DNA of 43,496 nt, taken from JAFGJQ01 sp964586145. GTDB lineage: Bacteria; Planctomycetota; Phycisphaerae; UBA1845. Below are positions 17,343 through 26,061 of the stretch, one piece after another. How positions within the stretch are numbered: the first letter of the stretch is position 1; each line of letters starts with the position of its first letter. The position numbers were made by a program, and so were the translations under genes. The stretch spans positions 1-43,496 of the forward strand of contig CAZPHH010000039.1 in assembly GCA_964586145.1 (NCBI GenBank), read 5' to 3'. The notes under the pieces were generated by a model, which searched no databases, was not told the DNA's origin, and saw nothing but the letters and a program-made list of their open reading frames with translations.

Positions 17343-19280
17343 TCACAGGCCACCGCCGCGCCCGCCGCCACCGCGCCCGCCACCGCCTCGCGGCGGGCCG
17401 CCCGGGCCACCAATGCCGGTCGGAGGTGCGGTCGGGGGAGTCCTGGAGGGCGGGGGGCGCTTCGCGGTTGCCTGGCGAGCCAGTTGCCGGAAGTCCCGAT
17501 ACCCGTCGCTGTTCCGGTCCAGTTCCAGCAACCGTTCCCGGACGTCGCCGGCGGCGTCTACGTAAACGACGGCCACCGTGGATTTTGGAGCGCCCACCGA
17601 CCAACCGTCCGAGCCCGTCCTGACCGGGCGGAACATGCGCTGCAGGTCCATCTCCAGCACGATGGCCCCGGTGTCGAAATCCACCAGTTCCTTCACCGCA
17701 TCCTCCCCGGGCAGCGTGACGCGCCGGATTCCGCCGATCGGCTCGCCCGGTTCCACGTCGAACGTCTGCCGGAGCCAGTTCCCCTCCACCCACTTGAAGA
17801 CGTCCGTCCGGACCCGTTCGCCGGACACGCTGGCCAGGAAGAACTCGGTGTCCAGCTTGATCGTCACCGGCTCGGTCGGTTCGGACCAGTCGGTGGCCAG
17901 CACCACCTTTTCCGCATCGGCGGGGTCGGCCAGCGGCGAGGGAAACGCGCAATACCGATTGTAGAGCCGAAGCCTCATGCGGTACTGATAGGTCTTGCCG
18001 CTGACCACACTGTTGCGAAGGGCGTCATGGGCCCACACCACCTGCTGGGGTGATTGCACCACCACCGGAACTTGGGGTTGCGGGCTGGCCTGCAGGCGTT
18101 TCACGTCCTCCCGCGTGCGAATCAGCAGTTCCTCCAGACGCCGGTTCTGCGTGGTGCTCAGGCCCGTCTGATTCAGAAGGGCCTTGATCTCGTCCTCCGC
18201 CGCCTGGGCGTCGGCCAGTGTGAGATAACCGCGCTCCTGCTGACTCTCCAGCCGTCGTATGTCCCGCTCGAGTTCCTCTCGGGGGTCCGGCTGGCCGACC
18301 GTTTCCGTCGGCTCCTCCAGCACGTCCAGGTATCGATTGTCGGCAGGGACGCCCGCCAGGAGATGGTACTCTTCGTCCAGCACTACGATGTCGAGGTCCG
18401 GGTACTGGGGAAGCTTCCAGTAATCTCCGGCGATGGGGACGGGGAACAGCGGACGCATCAGGTCGAGCTGCGTCTGCGGATCGCGGATCAAATCGGCGAA
18501 GTACGCCACCAGGGCCTGATCGTCCTCCGAAACCGCCTTAATCAGGCCCGAGTCAATCACCTGGATCGCCGGAGGTGAAGCGGCCATGATCGGCGCGTAG
18601 CTCGTGATGTCCTGCCACTCCGTGTACGTGCCGTCCCACCGTCGCTCGCGACGCTGGAGGTCGACGCCCACGACGTACGCATCGCGCCTGCCGGCGTGGT
18701 ACCCGGCCTCCCGGAACAGCCGCTCCTGAGCCGATCGCTCGAACACGCCGGACACCGTCACCCAGTTGAAGGCGATCTCGAAGTCCGACGTTCCGAGGGC
18801 CGTGTCGCTTTGCCCGCCGAGGATGAACGGCGGCTCCATCACGGCCAGTGTTCGGCCGGAGGTCGCCACCTTCACCTGCGTCGGCGGCAGAAGACGGGCC
18901 AGTTCGATCTTGTCCGACGCCGGGCCCTGGGGGCCGACCTGGGGGACCGCCGGCAGGGGCGGCAGAGGCGGCGGCAGCATCCGGTCCAGCCGGGCCGCGG
19001 CCAGCAGGTTCTGCATCCACTGGCGAAGCACATCCACGTCGGATCGCACCGGGGGCGGATCCTCCCGGGTCGCGTCGGCAATGCTTCGCGAGAGACGCTC
19101 CGCCTGCGTGGCCACGACGTTGTACACGGTGGCCGGCGTCGCCGTCTCCGCCCCCAACTCTTTCTTGTTGGGCGACGCGACCAGGAAGAGAGCGATCGCC
19201 GCCAGCAGCACCAGGCCGCACACGCCCAGCACGGCCTTCTCCACGTGACGTTCGAGCGAGCTGACCGCCTGCTTAGCCAT
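17343..19280 (-). CDS. Inner-membrane-anchored protein of the pilus/secretion-like cluster, family not recognised
   Basis: The 645-residue protein has a short cytoplasmic N-terminus, one membrane segment (about 15-36, VLGVCGLVLLAAIALFLVAS) and a large periplasmic part. That topology suits an assembly component such as PilP/GspC, but I see no direct homology. A Pro-rich linker (PPPLPPLPAVP, about residue 105) follows. Beta-rich segments include FNWVTVSGVFERSAQERLF (about 165) and a fibronectin-like section near 430 (GKTYQYRMRLRLYN...WSEPTEPVTI). Residues about 340-400 look coiled-coil. The tail is Gly/Arg-rich (GGRGGGGRGGG). GGAGGA before the ATG supports the start. It sits between the PilO-position gene and the secretin. 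Function is inferred from position only. Confidence 0.7.
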   Translation of the reverse strand: MAKQAVSSLERHVEKAVLGVCGLVLLAAIALFLVASPNKKELGAETATPATVYNVVATQAERLSRSIADATREDPPPVRSDVDVLRQWMQNLLAAARLDRMLPPPLPPLPAVPQVGPQGPASDKIELARLLPPTQVKVATSGRTLAVMEPPFILGGQSDTALGTSDFEIAFNWVTVSGVFERSAQERLFREAGYHAGRRDAYVVGVDLQRRERRWDGTYTEWQDITSYAPIMAASPPAIQVIDSGLIKAVSEDDQALVAYFADLIRDPQTQLDLMRPLFPVPIAGDYWKLPQYPDLDIVVLDEEYHLLAGVPADNRYLDVLEEPTETVGQPDPREELERDIRRLESQQERGYLTLADAQAAEDEIKALLNQTGLSTTQNRRLEELLIRTREDVKRLQASPQPQVPVVVQSPQQVVWAHDALRNSVVSGKTYQYRMRLRLYNRYCAFPSPLADPADAEKVVLATDWSEPTEPVTIKLDTEFFLASVSGERVRTDVFKWVEGNWLRQTFDVEPGEPIGGIRRVTLPGEDAVKELVDFDTGAIVLEMDLQRMFRPVRTGSDGWSVGAPKSTVAVVYVDAAGDVRERLLELDRNSDGYRDFRQLARQATAKRPPPSRTPPTAPPTGIGGPGGPPRGGGGRGGGGRGGGL

Positions 19281-19337
19281 GACTGATCCTCCGCGCGGCG
19301 CTGCAGCCGGTGCGACTCCGGTCCTCTTGCCGCTCTG

Positions 19338-20540
19338 TCATTGCGCCGTCTCCGATTCCGGAATCGGACGTTCCTTGCCCAGGTCCTGCAGCACGATGTC
19401 CGGCATCAGCTTCAAATACGGCTTGGAGTAGAGGATTCTTTCGAAGCTCATCTTCACACGGATCACCGGCTCCGGGCCGTAGATGTACTCCTCCATGCGC
19501 AGATTGGGCGGCTCGACCTGGTAGTCGAGCTGATACAGCGTCGTGTAGCTGTTGTTGCAGATCTCCGCAATGATCGAATTCAGATGGCGAGCGTCCACAA
19601 TCAGGTCCAGGGAGAAGTACAGAACTTCATACTCCGGGCCGGACGTGTTCCCCGTGAATGCCTCCGGCGTGGGGCCCGTTTCCGTTCCGACGTATCGCGG
19701 GTTCACGTTGATCGCGAACACGTGCTTGATCGGCAGGTGGCCGACCCATTGGTTCTCCGGCGGGAGCTGTTCGGCCGCCTTTTCGTTTGCGCGGGCCAGG
19801 GCCTCGACCACGTCCTGCTGGATCCAGAACTGCACCTGGGCGTCCCAGCAGGCTTCGGGAATCGGGGCGTAGGCGCCCGGGCTGTACACGGACGGAATGA
19901 TGCTCAGCGCGGACTTCTCGTGGTCCGGTGGCGCCGCGTAGCAGTAGATGCCCCGTGCCTTGGCAATGCTCGCCCGCACGTAGGGGTCTCGCCGCGCCTG
20001 CGCCGTCGTGATCACTCCCGTCGCGCTGGTCGGCTCGTCCTCGTCCGGCGTGCCGCCGCCCTGGAGCCGGGCCTCGTTCGGGTCCACCCCGAAGGCGGCG
20101 CCGCCGCGGGCCCGCTCTTCGTCCCGGATGCGCTCCTCCGCGTCACGCACCTCCGCGGCCGTCGGCGGGGAACCGGCGCGCAATCGCTGGTACAACCCGT
20201 CCAGCGACGCCCGATACACACGCGGAAACTCGAACTGGGCCGCATACACCGGGTTCGGGAAGAACCCCTCAATCAACTCCTTGTGTCCTGCATGCTCATC
20301 CGTCAGCTTCAGCACCTCCTCATAGTTCCTCCTCACGGCCTCCACACGTGAATGCTGGGCCGCGATCGCGGCACGATTCCGGGGCGTGGCATTCTGAAGC
20401 TGACGGTGCAGATTCACCGCATCGTCCATCTTGGCGTCAATGGCCGACATCTGGCTGATCCCCCAGGCTCCCAGCCCGACGCCCGCCAGTGCGACCGCCC
20501 CGCAAAGAATGAAGAACAGTTGCTTCTGGATGATTTCCAT
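19338..20540 (-). CDS. PilO-position membrane protein of the pilus/secretion-like cluster
   Basis: The 400-residue product begins at the ATG (20540) giving MEIIQKQLFF, with AGGG upstream. The frame is open further upstream, but that part overlaps pilM and is Arg/Pro-rich noise. It has a single membrane segment (about 7-28) and then a helical, coiled-coil-like region (about 30-95). An acidic linker (about 150-170) and a mixed alpha/beta periplasmic domain with two candidate ferredoxin-like halves follow; the second includes VLYFSLDLIVDARHLNSII. Short cytoplasmic tail, one membrane helix, coiled coil and ferredoxin-like fold is the PilO/GspM plan, and the gene follows the PilM-PilN fusion as pilO does elsewhere. 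Sequence identity to known PilO is not evident to me, so this is a positional call. Confidence 0.6.
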   Translation of the reverse strand: MEIIQKQLFFILCGAVALAGVGLGAWGISQMSAIDAKMDDAVNLHRQLQNATPRNRAAIAAQHSRVEAVRRNYEEVLKLTDEHAGHKELIEGFFPNPVYAAQFEFPRVYRASLDGLYQRLRAGSPPTAAEVRDAEERIRDEERARGGAAFGVDPNEARLQGGGTPDEDEPTSATGVITTAQARRDPYVRASIAKARGIYCYAAPPDHEKSALSIIPSVYSPGAYAPIPEACWDAQVQFWIQQDVVEALARANEKAAEQLPPENQWVGHLPIKHVFAINVNPRYVGTETGPTPEAFTGNTSGPEYEVLYFSLDLIVDARHLNSIIAEICNNSYTTLYQLDYQVEPPNLRMEEYIYGPEPVIRVKMSFERILYSKPYLKLMPDIVLQDLGKERPIPESETAQ

Positions 20541-20607
20541 ATCCCTGATCTCCGGGACTTCTTCTCGCGGACCTCCATCCACCGGACGACCCGGCCGTGG
20601 GGACGGC

Positions 20608-22794
20608 CTACTCTCGCGGTCCCTCCGGCCACGGCCCCTCCGCCGGCGGAGGGGCCGGGGGCTCTTGCCCTTCGGGGACCTCCTGCAGGTCGCCCAGCAC
20701 AACATCCAGCGAAATCGTGAACAACCAGTCCGACGCGACGGGCTCGCCCGTCAGCGGATCCAACTCTCCCTTCGGCCCGCTCGGCGGCCCGCCGCCACCG
20801 AGGCCGGGGGGCTTCGGTCCGGTGCCCACACCGGGCGGACCACCGAATCCCGGCGGGGCGCCCGGCCCAGCCGCGCCCGGCCGACCCGGCTGACCACCCG
20901 GTCCGGGCTGCCCGAATTGCGGGCCCGCCGGTGTCCGGGGAGGTCCGGCCGGAGGGCCGCCACCCCCGGAATCCTTCGAACCGCCCACTTCTTGCACACT
21001 CGTCAGCGCAACCCGGTTGACGTAGAGGCCGAATCCGGGCGTCCGGCCGATCTCTCGCAGGGCCTTCTGAAAGTGATCGCGGATGAACAAGGGCGCCCTG
21101 GACATGGGTGTGCGACACTGCAGGCGAACCAGAAAGCCCCTGGCCGGTCCCGAACCGGGAGCCAGCACCGGCTGTAGGTTCGCGTCGGAGGCGATGTCCT
21201 GGAAATAGCTGTCGTACTCCGGATCGTTCAAATCCGGGATGTAGTCAATCTGAAGCGACTCGATGTACACCACGTCTCGGGTGGCGCGCGCCCCCATCTT
21301 CTTGAACGCCTCGGCGTATTCCTCCGGCGATTGGGCCCGCAGAAGCGATTCGGGCACCGGCAGCGCCTTGTGTACAATCTCAACGATGCGCGGGAAGACG
21401 GCCTTGTTGTCCTGCAGCGCCCTCATCTGGGCGATCTTCTCCTCTTCGGCACGGCCGCCCTGTGCTGCCGCGTTGTACTCGTCCTGAAGCTTCTGGGCCG
21501 CGTTCAGGATGCTCTGGGCCCAGGAGGCCGGCGACCCGCTTCGGGGCCCCCGGGTAAAGTCTTCCGCGTCCTGCGCCGAGGCAAACGACCTTGCCGGCAG
21601 GTCTTTCGGGTCCGGCAGGGCCCCGTCGTCCCAGGAGTACCGCATCCACACCATCCCCGCCGCGAGCAGCAGGCAGGCTGCCGCCGCACCGAAGAACGGC
21701 CGCTTCTTCCGCCACACCACCTGCCGCGCGATCTCCGGCGGCAGGAGGTTCGTGTCGATCTTGGTCAGCCCCAGCCCCTGCAGGGCCAGGCCATAGGCCA
21801 CGGCGAAGTTCGGCAGGCGGCCCTTGAACTCGTCGTCCTCCACGCCCGGGCCGAACTGCATCTTGTCAAACGACTTGGGGTGCTCCACGTCCAGTTGCAG
21901 GTTCTGCTGCAGGTACTTCTGGAGCACGGGCAGGCTGAACGCGTTGCCCACGCCGATCACCTTCGTCAGCTCCGCGTCGCGGTGGGCCGACGTGTACCGC
22001 CCGATCGAGCGCTGAAGCTCCTGCACCAAATCGGCGAACACCGGACGCATCGCCTGGAAGATGCGCCGGGCGTACTTGCTGGTGGCCGCCTGGCGCTTGA
22101 GGTTCTCCGCTTTCGAGAACGACAGCTTGAACGCCTTGACCAGCGCCTCCGTGAAGTTGTTGCCGCCGATGGGAATGGAGCGCGTCCACAGCGTGTCCTT
22201 GCCGGCGAGAATCAGGTCCGTGCTCTCCGTGCCGATGTTCACCAGGACCGTCGTGCCCTCGCCCACCAGTCCGTCAAACAGGGCCGCGTTGTACAGGGCC
22301 AGCGGGGCCGACTGCACGATGACCGGCTCAATACTCGCCGCTTCGAAGTGGCTGAGGTAGTCCCGGATCAGGTCGCGCTTCATCGCGAAAATGCCCACCT
22401 GGATCTCCGGCGTTTCCTCTTCCTGAAACGTCTGGTAGTCCCAGATCACCTCATCCATGTCGAACGGGATCTGCTGGTCCGCCTCGTATCGAACCAGGTC
22501 CGGGATCTTCTTGGTGTCCACCGGCGGCAGCGCCGAGAACCGGGCCAGCGTGTGCTGCCCCGGCACGCTCACCACCACCTGGTCCGACGATATGTCGTTC
22601 TGGGAAAGGAACTTCTCGAGGGCCTGCGTGATTTTCAGGTCGCGATCCGTGCTGGAGTCCGTCAGGATCGATTCGTGCTCCACGTAGGTCTGGCCGACGA
22701 CCTCCACCAACCCTTCCGTCAGGGCTCGAAGGCGGATGGCCTTCAGGGCGCTTCTCCCGACGTCGATTCCCCAGACTGTCTGACCGCTGGCCAT
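20608..22794 (-). CDS. pilM: PilM-PilN fusion protein
   Basis: PilM is an actin-like cytoplasmic ATP-binding protein that holds the N-terminal tail of membrane protein PilN in type IV pilus assembly. This 728-residue protein contains both. Residues about 5-345 are PilM: GIDVGRSALKAIRL, VVVSVPGQHTLARFSALPPV, RYEADQQIPFDMDEVIWDY, VLVNIGTESTDLILA, and IPIGGNNFTEALVKAFK. The conserved PilN tail motif NLLPPE follows at 349-354, then a membrane helix (366-385) and a periplasmic PilN-like region (to about 600). The protein ends in a Pro/Gly-rich tail (about 604-680) and a short terminal domain. The start at MASGQT is supported by GGAGGT six bases upstream. It is the first gene of the minus-strand assembly cluster. 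Confidence 0.9.
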   Translation of the reverse strand: MASGQTVWGIDVGRSALKAIRLRALTEGLVEVVGQTYVEHESILTDSSTDRDLKITQALEKFLSQNDISSDQVVVSVPGQHTLARFSALPPVDTKKIPDLVRYEADQQIPFDMDEVIWDYQTFQEEETPEIQVGIFAMKRDLIRDYLSHFEAASIEPVIVQSAPLALYNAALFDGLVGEGTTVLVNIGTESTDLILAGKDTLWTRSIPIGGNNFTEALVKAFKLSFSKAENLKRQAATSKYARRIFQAMRPVFADLVQELQRSIGRYTSAHRDAELTKVIGVGNAFSLPVLQKYLQQNLQLDVEHPKSFDKMQFGPGVEDDEFKGRLPNFAVAYGLALQGLGLTKIDTNLLPPEIARQVVWRKKRPFFGAAAACLLLAAGMVWMRYSWDDGALPDPKDLPARSFASAQDAEDFTRGPRSGSPASWAQSILNAAQKLQDEYNAAAQGGRAEEEKIAQMRALQDNKAVFPRIVEIVHKALPVPESLLRAQSPEEYAEAFKKMGARATRDVVYIESLQIDYIPDLNDPEYDSYFQDIASDANLQPVLAPGSGPARGFLVRLQCRTPMSRAPLFIRDHFQKALREIGRTPGFGLYVNRVALTSVQEVGGSKDSGGGGPPAGPPRTPAGPQFGQPGPGGQPGRPGAAGPGAPPGFGGPPGVGTGPKPPGLGGGGPPSGPKGELDPLTGEPVASDWLFTISLDVVLGDLQEVPEGQEPPAPPPAEGPWPEGPRE

Positions 22795-22826
22795 GGCATC
22801 ACCTCCGGGCCAACCCCGCCCCGACG

Positions 22827-22855
22827 TTGTTTGCACAACCGTCCGGGCGTACAGT
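22827..22855 (+). promoter_or_regulatory. Possible mtaB promoter overlapping a small inverted repeat
   Basis: TTGTTT (22827-22832), a 17-base spacer and TACAGT (22850-22855) resemble a vegetative promoter, with matches of 3/6 and 4/6. The -10 box ends 8 bases before the mtaB ATG, which lacks a ribosome-binding site, so a leaderless mRNA is plausible. A 5-bp inverted repeat GTTGT/ACAAC (22826-22839) overlaps the -35 box and might be an operator for mtaB or for the divergent pilM gene. Confidence 0.35.
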
Positions 22856-22863
22856 AAGCCCCT

Positions 22864-24402
22864 ATGGGCGGCAAGTATCGGCTAACCACGCTGGGCTGTA
22901 AAGTCAACCAGTACGAGTCCCAGCAGATCCGCGAAACCCTTGAATCCCTCGGGTTTTACGCCGCCGATCACGCGGATGTTCCGGACCTCGCCATCGTCAA
23001 CACCTGTGCCGTCACCGGCGCCGCCACCCGCAAAAGCCGCCAGTCCATCCGACGCCTCACCCGGCAGGGACGGGTCCCTACTGTGGTCGTCGGCTGCTAC
23101 GCGTCCGCCGCCGCCTCGTTCCTTCGTGACATCCCCGGCGTCATCGACGTTCTCGGGCACGATCAAAACGTACGCCTGGCCCTGCGACGCATCGTGACCG
23201 ATCCGCTACTTTCAAGTTGGGTGCGCCGGCATCATTCGGAGGACGCGGCCTGTGTTGCTGCCGCCTGCGGCTCGTCCGATACGGACGAATCGGCGGTCGG
23301 GAATGACGTACGTATGAGAGCAGCCGCTCCGCCGCGGAATGCTCGGATGTCTGCGGAGACGGACCAGCCGTCCGACTCCGATACGATTATTCTCGAGCCT
23401 TCAACCGATGTCAAGGAAGCGCTCGGAACGGATCGCTCCACCATCCGCGCCTTCGCCGGCCACCAGCGGGCTTTCCTCAAAGTGCAGGACGGATGCGACG
23501 CGAACTGCACCTACTGCATCATCCCCCGCCTGCGGCCGGGCCTTCGCTGGAAGCCGATTCCCATCGCCGTGCAGGAGGCCCGCGACCTTGTGCGGGCGGG
23601 GCATAAGGAGATCGTCGTTACCGGCATCTACCTCGGCGCCTACGGCCGCCCGACCGCCCGCCGCCGACTGAATGACCCCGCGGCCAACCCCCTGGCCGAC
23701 CTGGTCGAGGCCCTGGCCGGCGTGGAAGGCCTGGTCCGCCTCCGCCTGTCCAGCCTCGAACCGGGGGATGTGGACGACCGACTGCTGGCCGTTCTGAGGC
23801 AAAACCCCTGCTGCGTGCCCCACCTCCACCTGCCTCTGCAATCCGGCAGCGATGCCATCCTCCGCCGCATGAACCGGCAATACTCCGCCGGGCAGTTCCA
23901 GGCGATGATCGATCGGGTCCGGGATGCCCTGGACCGCCCGGCCATCAGCACCGACGTCGTGGTGGGCTTCCCCGGCGAGTCGGATGCGGATTTCGAGGAA
24001 ACGCTGGCCGTCGCCCGCCGGAGCGGCTTCTGCAAGGTCCACGCCTTCCCGTTCAGCCCGCGCCCGGGCACGGCGGCCGCGAAATGGAGTCGAGACTTCA
24101 TCCCGGCGGAGGTCGTGCGCCGCCGCATGGCCCGCGTCGCCGCACTGGAACAGGAAACGGCCCTCGCGTTCCGGCGGCACTTCATCGGCCGCACGGAACG
24201 CGTGATCGTCGAGGCCGGCGACGACGAAGACTCGCCGAAAGCCGCTCCCGACGGTTCCGCGTGGCGCCAGGGGCGCACGGACCGCTACTTCCCTGTCTGG
24301 TTCGAAGCCGCTCAGGCCGCACCGGGCGACGTAGTGGCGGTCCGCATCGAGGACGTATCCGGCGGCCGGGTCTGGGGCACAGTTACAAAATCCCTGGCAT
24401 AG
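22864..24402 (+). CDS. mtaB: tRNA t6A37 methylthiotransferase MtaB with an enlarged linker
   Basis: MtaB is a radical-SAM enzyme that adds a methylthio group to t6A37 in certain tRNAs. The 512-residue product has the UPF0004 domain with cluster-binding Cys12 (LGCKVNQYES, the MtaB-type signature), Cys48 (NTCAVT) and Cys78 (GCYA). The radical-SAM cluster is CDANCTYC (Cys211, 215, 218), and a C-terminal TRAM-like segment (about 430-510) follows. The linker between the first two domains (about residues 101-200) is roughly 50 residues longer than usual. It is hydrophilic, with an acidic middle, so it is probably a disordered loop. Divergently transcribed from pilM with only 69 bases between starts. 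Confidence 0.93.
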   Translation: MGGKYRLTTLGCKVNQYESQQIRETLESLGFYAADHADVPDLAIVNTCAVTGAATRKSRQSIRRLTRQGRVPTVVVGCYASAAASFLRDIPGVIDVLGHDQNVRLALRRIVTDPLLSSWVRRHHSEDAACVAAACGSSDTDESAVGNDVRMRAAAPPRNARMSAETDQPSDSDTIILEPSTDVKEALGTDRSTIRAFAGHQRAFLKVQDGCDANCTYCIIPRLRPGLRWKPIPIAVQEARDLVRAGHKEIVVTGIYLGAYGRPTARRRLNDPAANPLADLVEALAGVEGLVRLRLSSLEPGDVDDRLLAVLRQNPCCVPHLHLPLQSGSDAILRRMNRQYSAGQFQAMIDRVRDALDRPAISTDVVVGFPGESDADFEETLAVARRSGFCKVHAFPFSPRPGTAAAKWSRDFIPAEVVRRRMARVAALEQETALAFRRHFIGRTERVIVEAGDDEDSPKAAPDGSAWRQGRTDRYFPVWFEAAQAAPGDVVAVRIEDVSGGRVWGTVTKSLA

Positions 24403-24484
24403 AGTAATAGTCTCCCCGTATTGGGCATGATAAGGTGTCGGGCGTGTGCGGGACGCTCCGCGCCCGCACGCGGAGGGACATGCC

Positions 24485-25579
24485 ATGTCGACTTTCACCT
24501 GCCCCGGCTGCAACGCCCGCTTCCGTCTGCCCCCCGGCGCCGAAGGCCGGAAGGTCCGTTGCACGAAGTGCGGCCACGTCTCCCAGGTGCCCGCCCGGGA
24601 GGAGCACGCGGGCCCCATCTCCTTGGCCGGCGAACCGGATGACTTTCTTGCCGAGGCGGCCGCTGCCGCAGCCCGATCCCGCGAGCCGGCCCCCGGCAGC
24701 CAGAGCGTGGTCCACGATCCCGCCGCCTCGGACCCGCGCGTGCTGGAGGAGGCGGAGGAAATGGTGCGGGCTGGCCGGGTGTCCGACCGCCGCGCCCCCG
24801 GGCGCGGGTTCTGGGCCGACGTCGGCTGGAATTTCCTCTTCGTCACGACGCCTGGCAACGCGATCACGTTCCTGATCCTCTGGGCGATGCTCGGCGCGAG
24901 AGAAATCGTTATTTTCGCCCCATGCGTGGGGCTGCTGGCGTACATCATCCTGACGGGCTACGTCTGGAGTTTCCTGCTCAACTGCGTGAGCGAGGCTGCG
25001 TCCGGGGAGGATGACCTGCCCGCGTTGCGTTTCACCGAGGGCGTCTGGGAAGACATCATTCTCCCCATTCTCAAGTTCTCCGGCGTTTCGTTGTTGCTGG
25101 CCGTTCCGCCGATGACCTACCTGTTTTTCGCTCTTCGGCTGCAGTCGCAGGGTCTGGCCAATGCGCTGCCGACGATTTTCAGTCCGATTTCCTCCGTGGG
25201 CGGTTCTGGCGTGGCCGTTGTGGTGCCGTTCTTTCTGCTCTGTGCGGCCAGCCTGCTTTTGTGGCCGATCGCGATACTGGTCGTGGCCATCGGTGGGATG
25301 ACGGACCTCTTTCGACTCGACCTGATCGTGCGTACCGTGATCCGGACGTTCGTCCCGTACCTGACCATCTTCCTGCTTGTGGCCGCGGCGTTTGGCATGA
25401 AGGTGGGCATCGCTCTGCTGATGGACCGCGCTTCGGGTGCCGGCTCCATCCAGGTGGACTCGCTGGTGGTAGGGATTCTTGCATTGGGCGTGCAGATTTA
25501 CTTCGACATCGTCACCATGCGCATCATCGGGCTGTACTACCGGCACTTCAAAGACCGCTTCGCCTGGTCGTGGGAGTAG
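24485..25579 (+). CDS. MJ0042-type zinc-ribbon polytopic membrane protein
   Basis: The 364-residue protein starts at the ATG (24485) after GGAGGG. It opens with a zinc ribbon, Cys6-x2-Cys9 and Cys26-x2-Cys29, in the MJ0042 arrangement (FTCPGCNARFRLPPGAEGRK), common at the N-terminus of planctomycete and myxobacterial proteins. A hydrophilic linker (30-110) leads to six or so membrane segments (about 120-138, 141-165, 192-215, 240-270, 289-312, 323-345). The membrane part is like the uncharacterised DUF4013-type helical domains, but I cannot name it firmly. No transporter or enzyme motif is visible. A 7-bp stem-loop (GTGCGGG/CCCGCAC) sits just before the ribosome-binding site. Confidence 0.8.
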   Translation: MSTFTCPGCNARFRLPPGAEGRKVRCTKCGHVSQVPAREEHAGPISLAGEPDDFLAEAAAAAARSREPAPGSQSVVHDPAASDPRVLEEAEEMVRAGRVSDRRAPGRGFWADVGWNFLFVTTPGNAITFLILWAMLGAREIVIFAPCVGLLAYIILTGYVWSFLLNCVSEAASGEDDLPALRFTEGVWEDIILPILKFSGVSLLLAVPPMTYLFFALRLQSQGLANALPTIFSPISSVGGSGVAVVVPFFLLCAASLLLWPIAILVVAIGGMTDLFRLDLIVRTVIRTFVPYLTIFLLVAAAFGMKVGIALLMDRASGAGSIQVDSLVVGILALGVQIYFDIVTMRIIGLYYRHFKDRFAWSWE

Positions 25580-25688
25580 GGCATAAGGTCCCCCAGTCTT
25601 CGGCGTTCCCGGGGAGGAGGGTGATCGGCCGCAACAAACCGGGAGCAAGAGACACGCCGCGCCGAGCCGATCCGCACGTGAATACAGC

Positions 25689-25707
25689 CCGGCCTTTTCA
25701 AGGCCGG
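25689..25707. repeat. Palindrome CCGGCCTT/AAGGCCGG
   Basis: A perfect 8-bp stem with the three-base loop TTC, 109 bases after the zinc-ribbon gene stop. It may end that transcript or be one of the interspersed palindromes in this spacer. Confidence 0.6.
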
Positions 25708-25733
25708 CAGGCGCGCCGCCTTCGACAAACCAA

Positions 25734-25746
25734 GTCCCGCAGGGAC
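25734..25746. repeat. Palindrome GTCCCGCAGGGAC
   Basis: A 5-bp perfect stem, GTCCC/GGGAC, around GCA. The form and the nearby GCCCCGACGGGGC element look like variants of one short interspersed palindrome type. Confidence 0.5.
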
Positions 25747-25820
25747 GGTTGAAACCGCCCCATGTGAAACGGGCGATGGACTATTGTGTGCGGAACCGAC
25801 AATCCGTCCGAGACTCAGTC

Positions 25821-25833
25821 GCCCCGACGGGGC
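25821..25833. repeat. Palindrome GCCCCGACGGGGC
   Basis: A 5-bp perfect stem, GCCCC/GGGGC, with loop GAC. It has the same architecture as the element at 25734 and lies 39 bases from the next palindrome, a head-to-tail pairing typical of interspersed palindromic repeats. Confidence 0.5.
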
Positions 25834-25859
25834 TCAGAATATCGCGTGTCGCGCCAGAC

Positions 25860-25879
25860 CCCGGCGATGAATCGCCGGG
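25860..25879. repeat. Palindrome CCCGGCGAT/ATCGCCGGG
   Basis: A 9-bp perfect stem with a two-base loop (GA), the longest nearly loopless palindrome in the window. It pairs with the element at 25821. Confidence 0.6.
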
Positions 25880-26036
25880 CTTCACTCAGAGCGATGCACA
25901 ACGTTCGACATCGCACATAGATCGGCCCAGCGCGCCCATGCGGAAACGGATTTCCTCTCAAGGAGGACCGAGAGACGTATATTGGAGCAGTGCATCTTCC
26001 AGATCCGGCGGGTCCTACCAGCCCTGGACAGCGCAC

Positions 26037-26061
26037 GCGGCCCGGCGTGGTGCCGGGCCGC
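26037..26061. repeat. 10-bp stem-loop downstream of the VIT/vWA gene
   Basis: GCGGCCCGGC and GCCGGGCCGC form a perfect 10-bp stem with loop GTGGT. It lies 41 bases past the stop of the minus-strand VIT/vWA gene. It could be a terminator, although no T-run follows. Confidence 0.5.
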
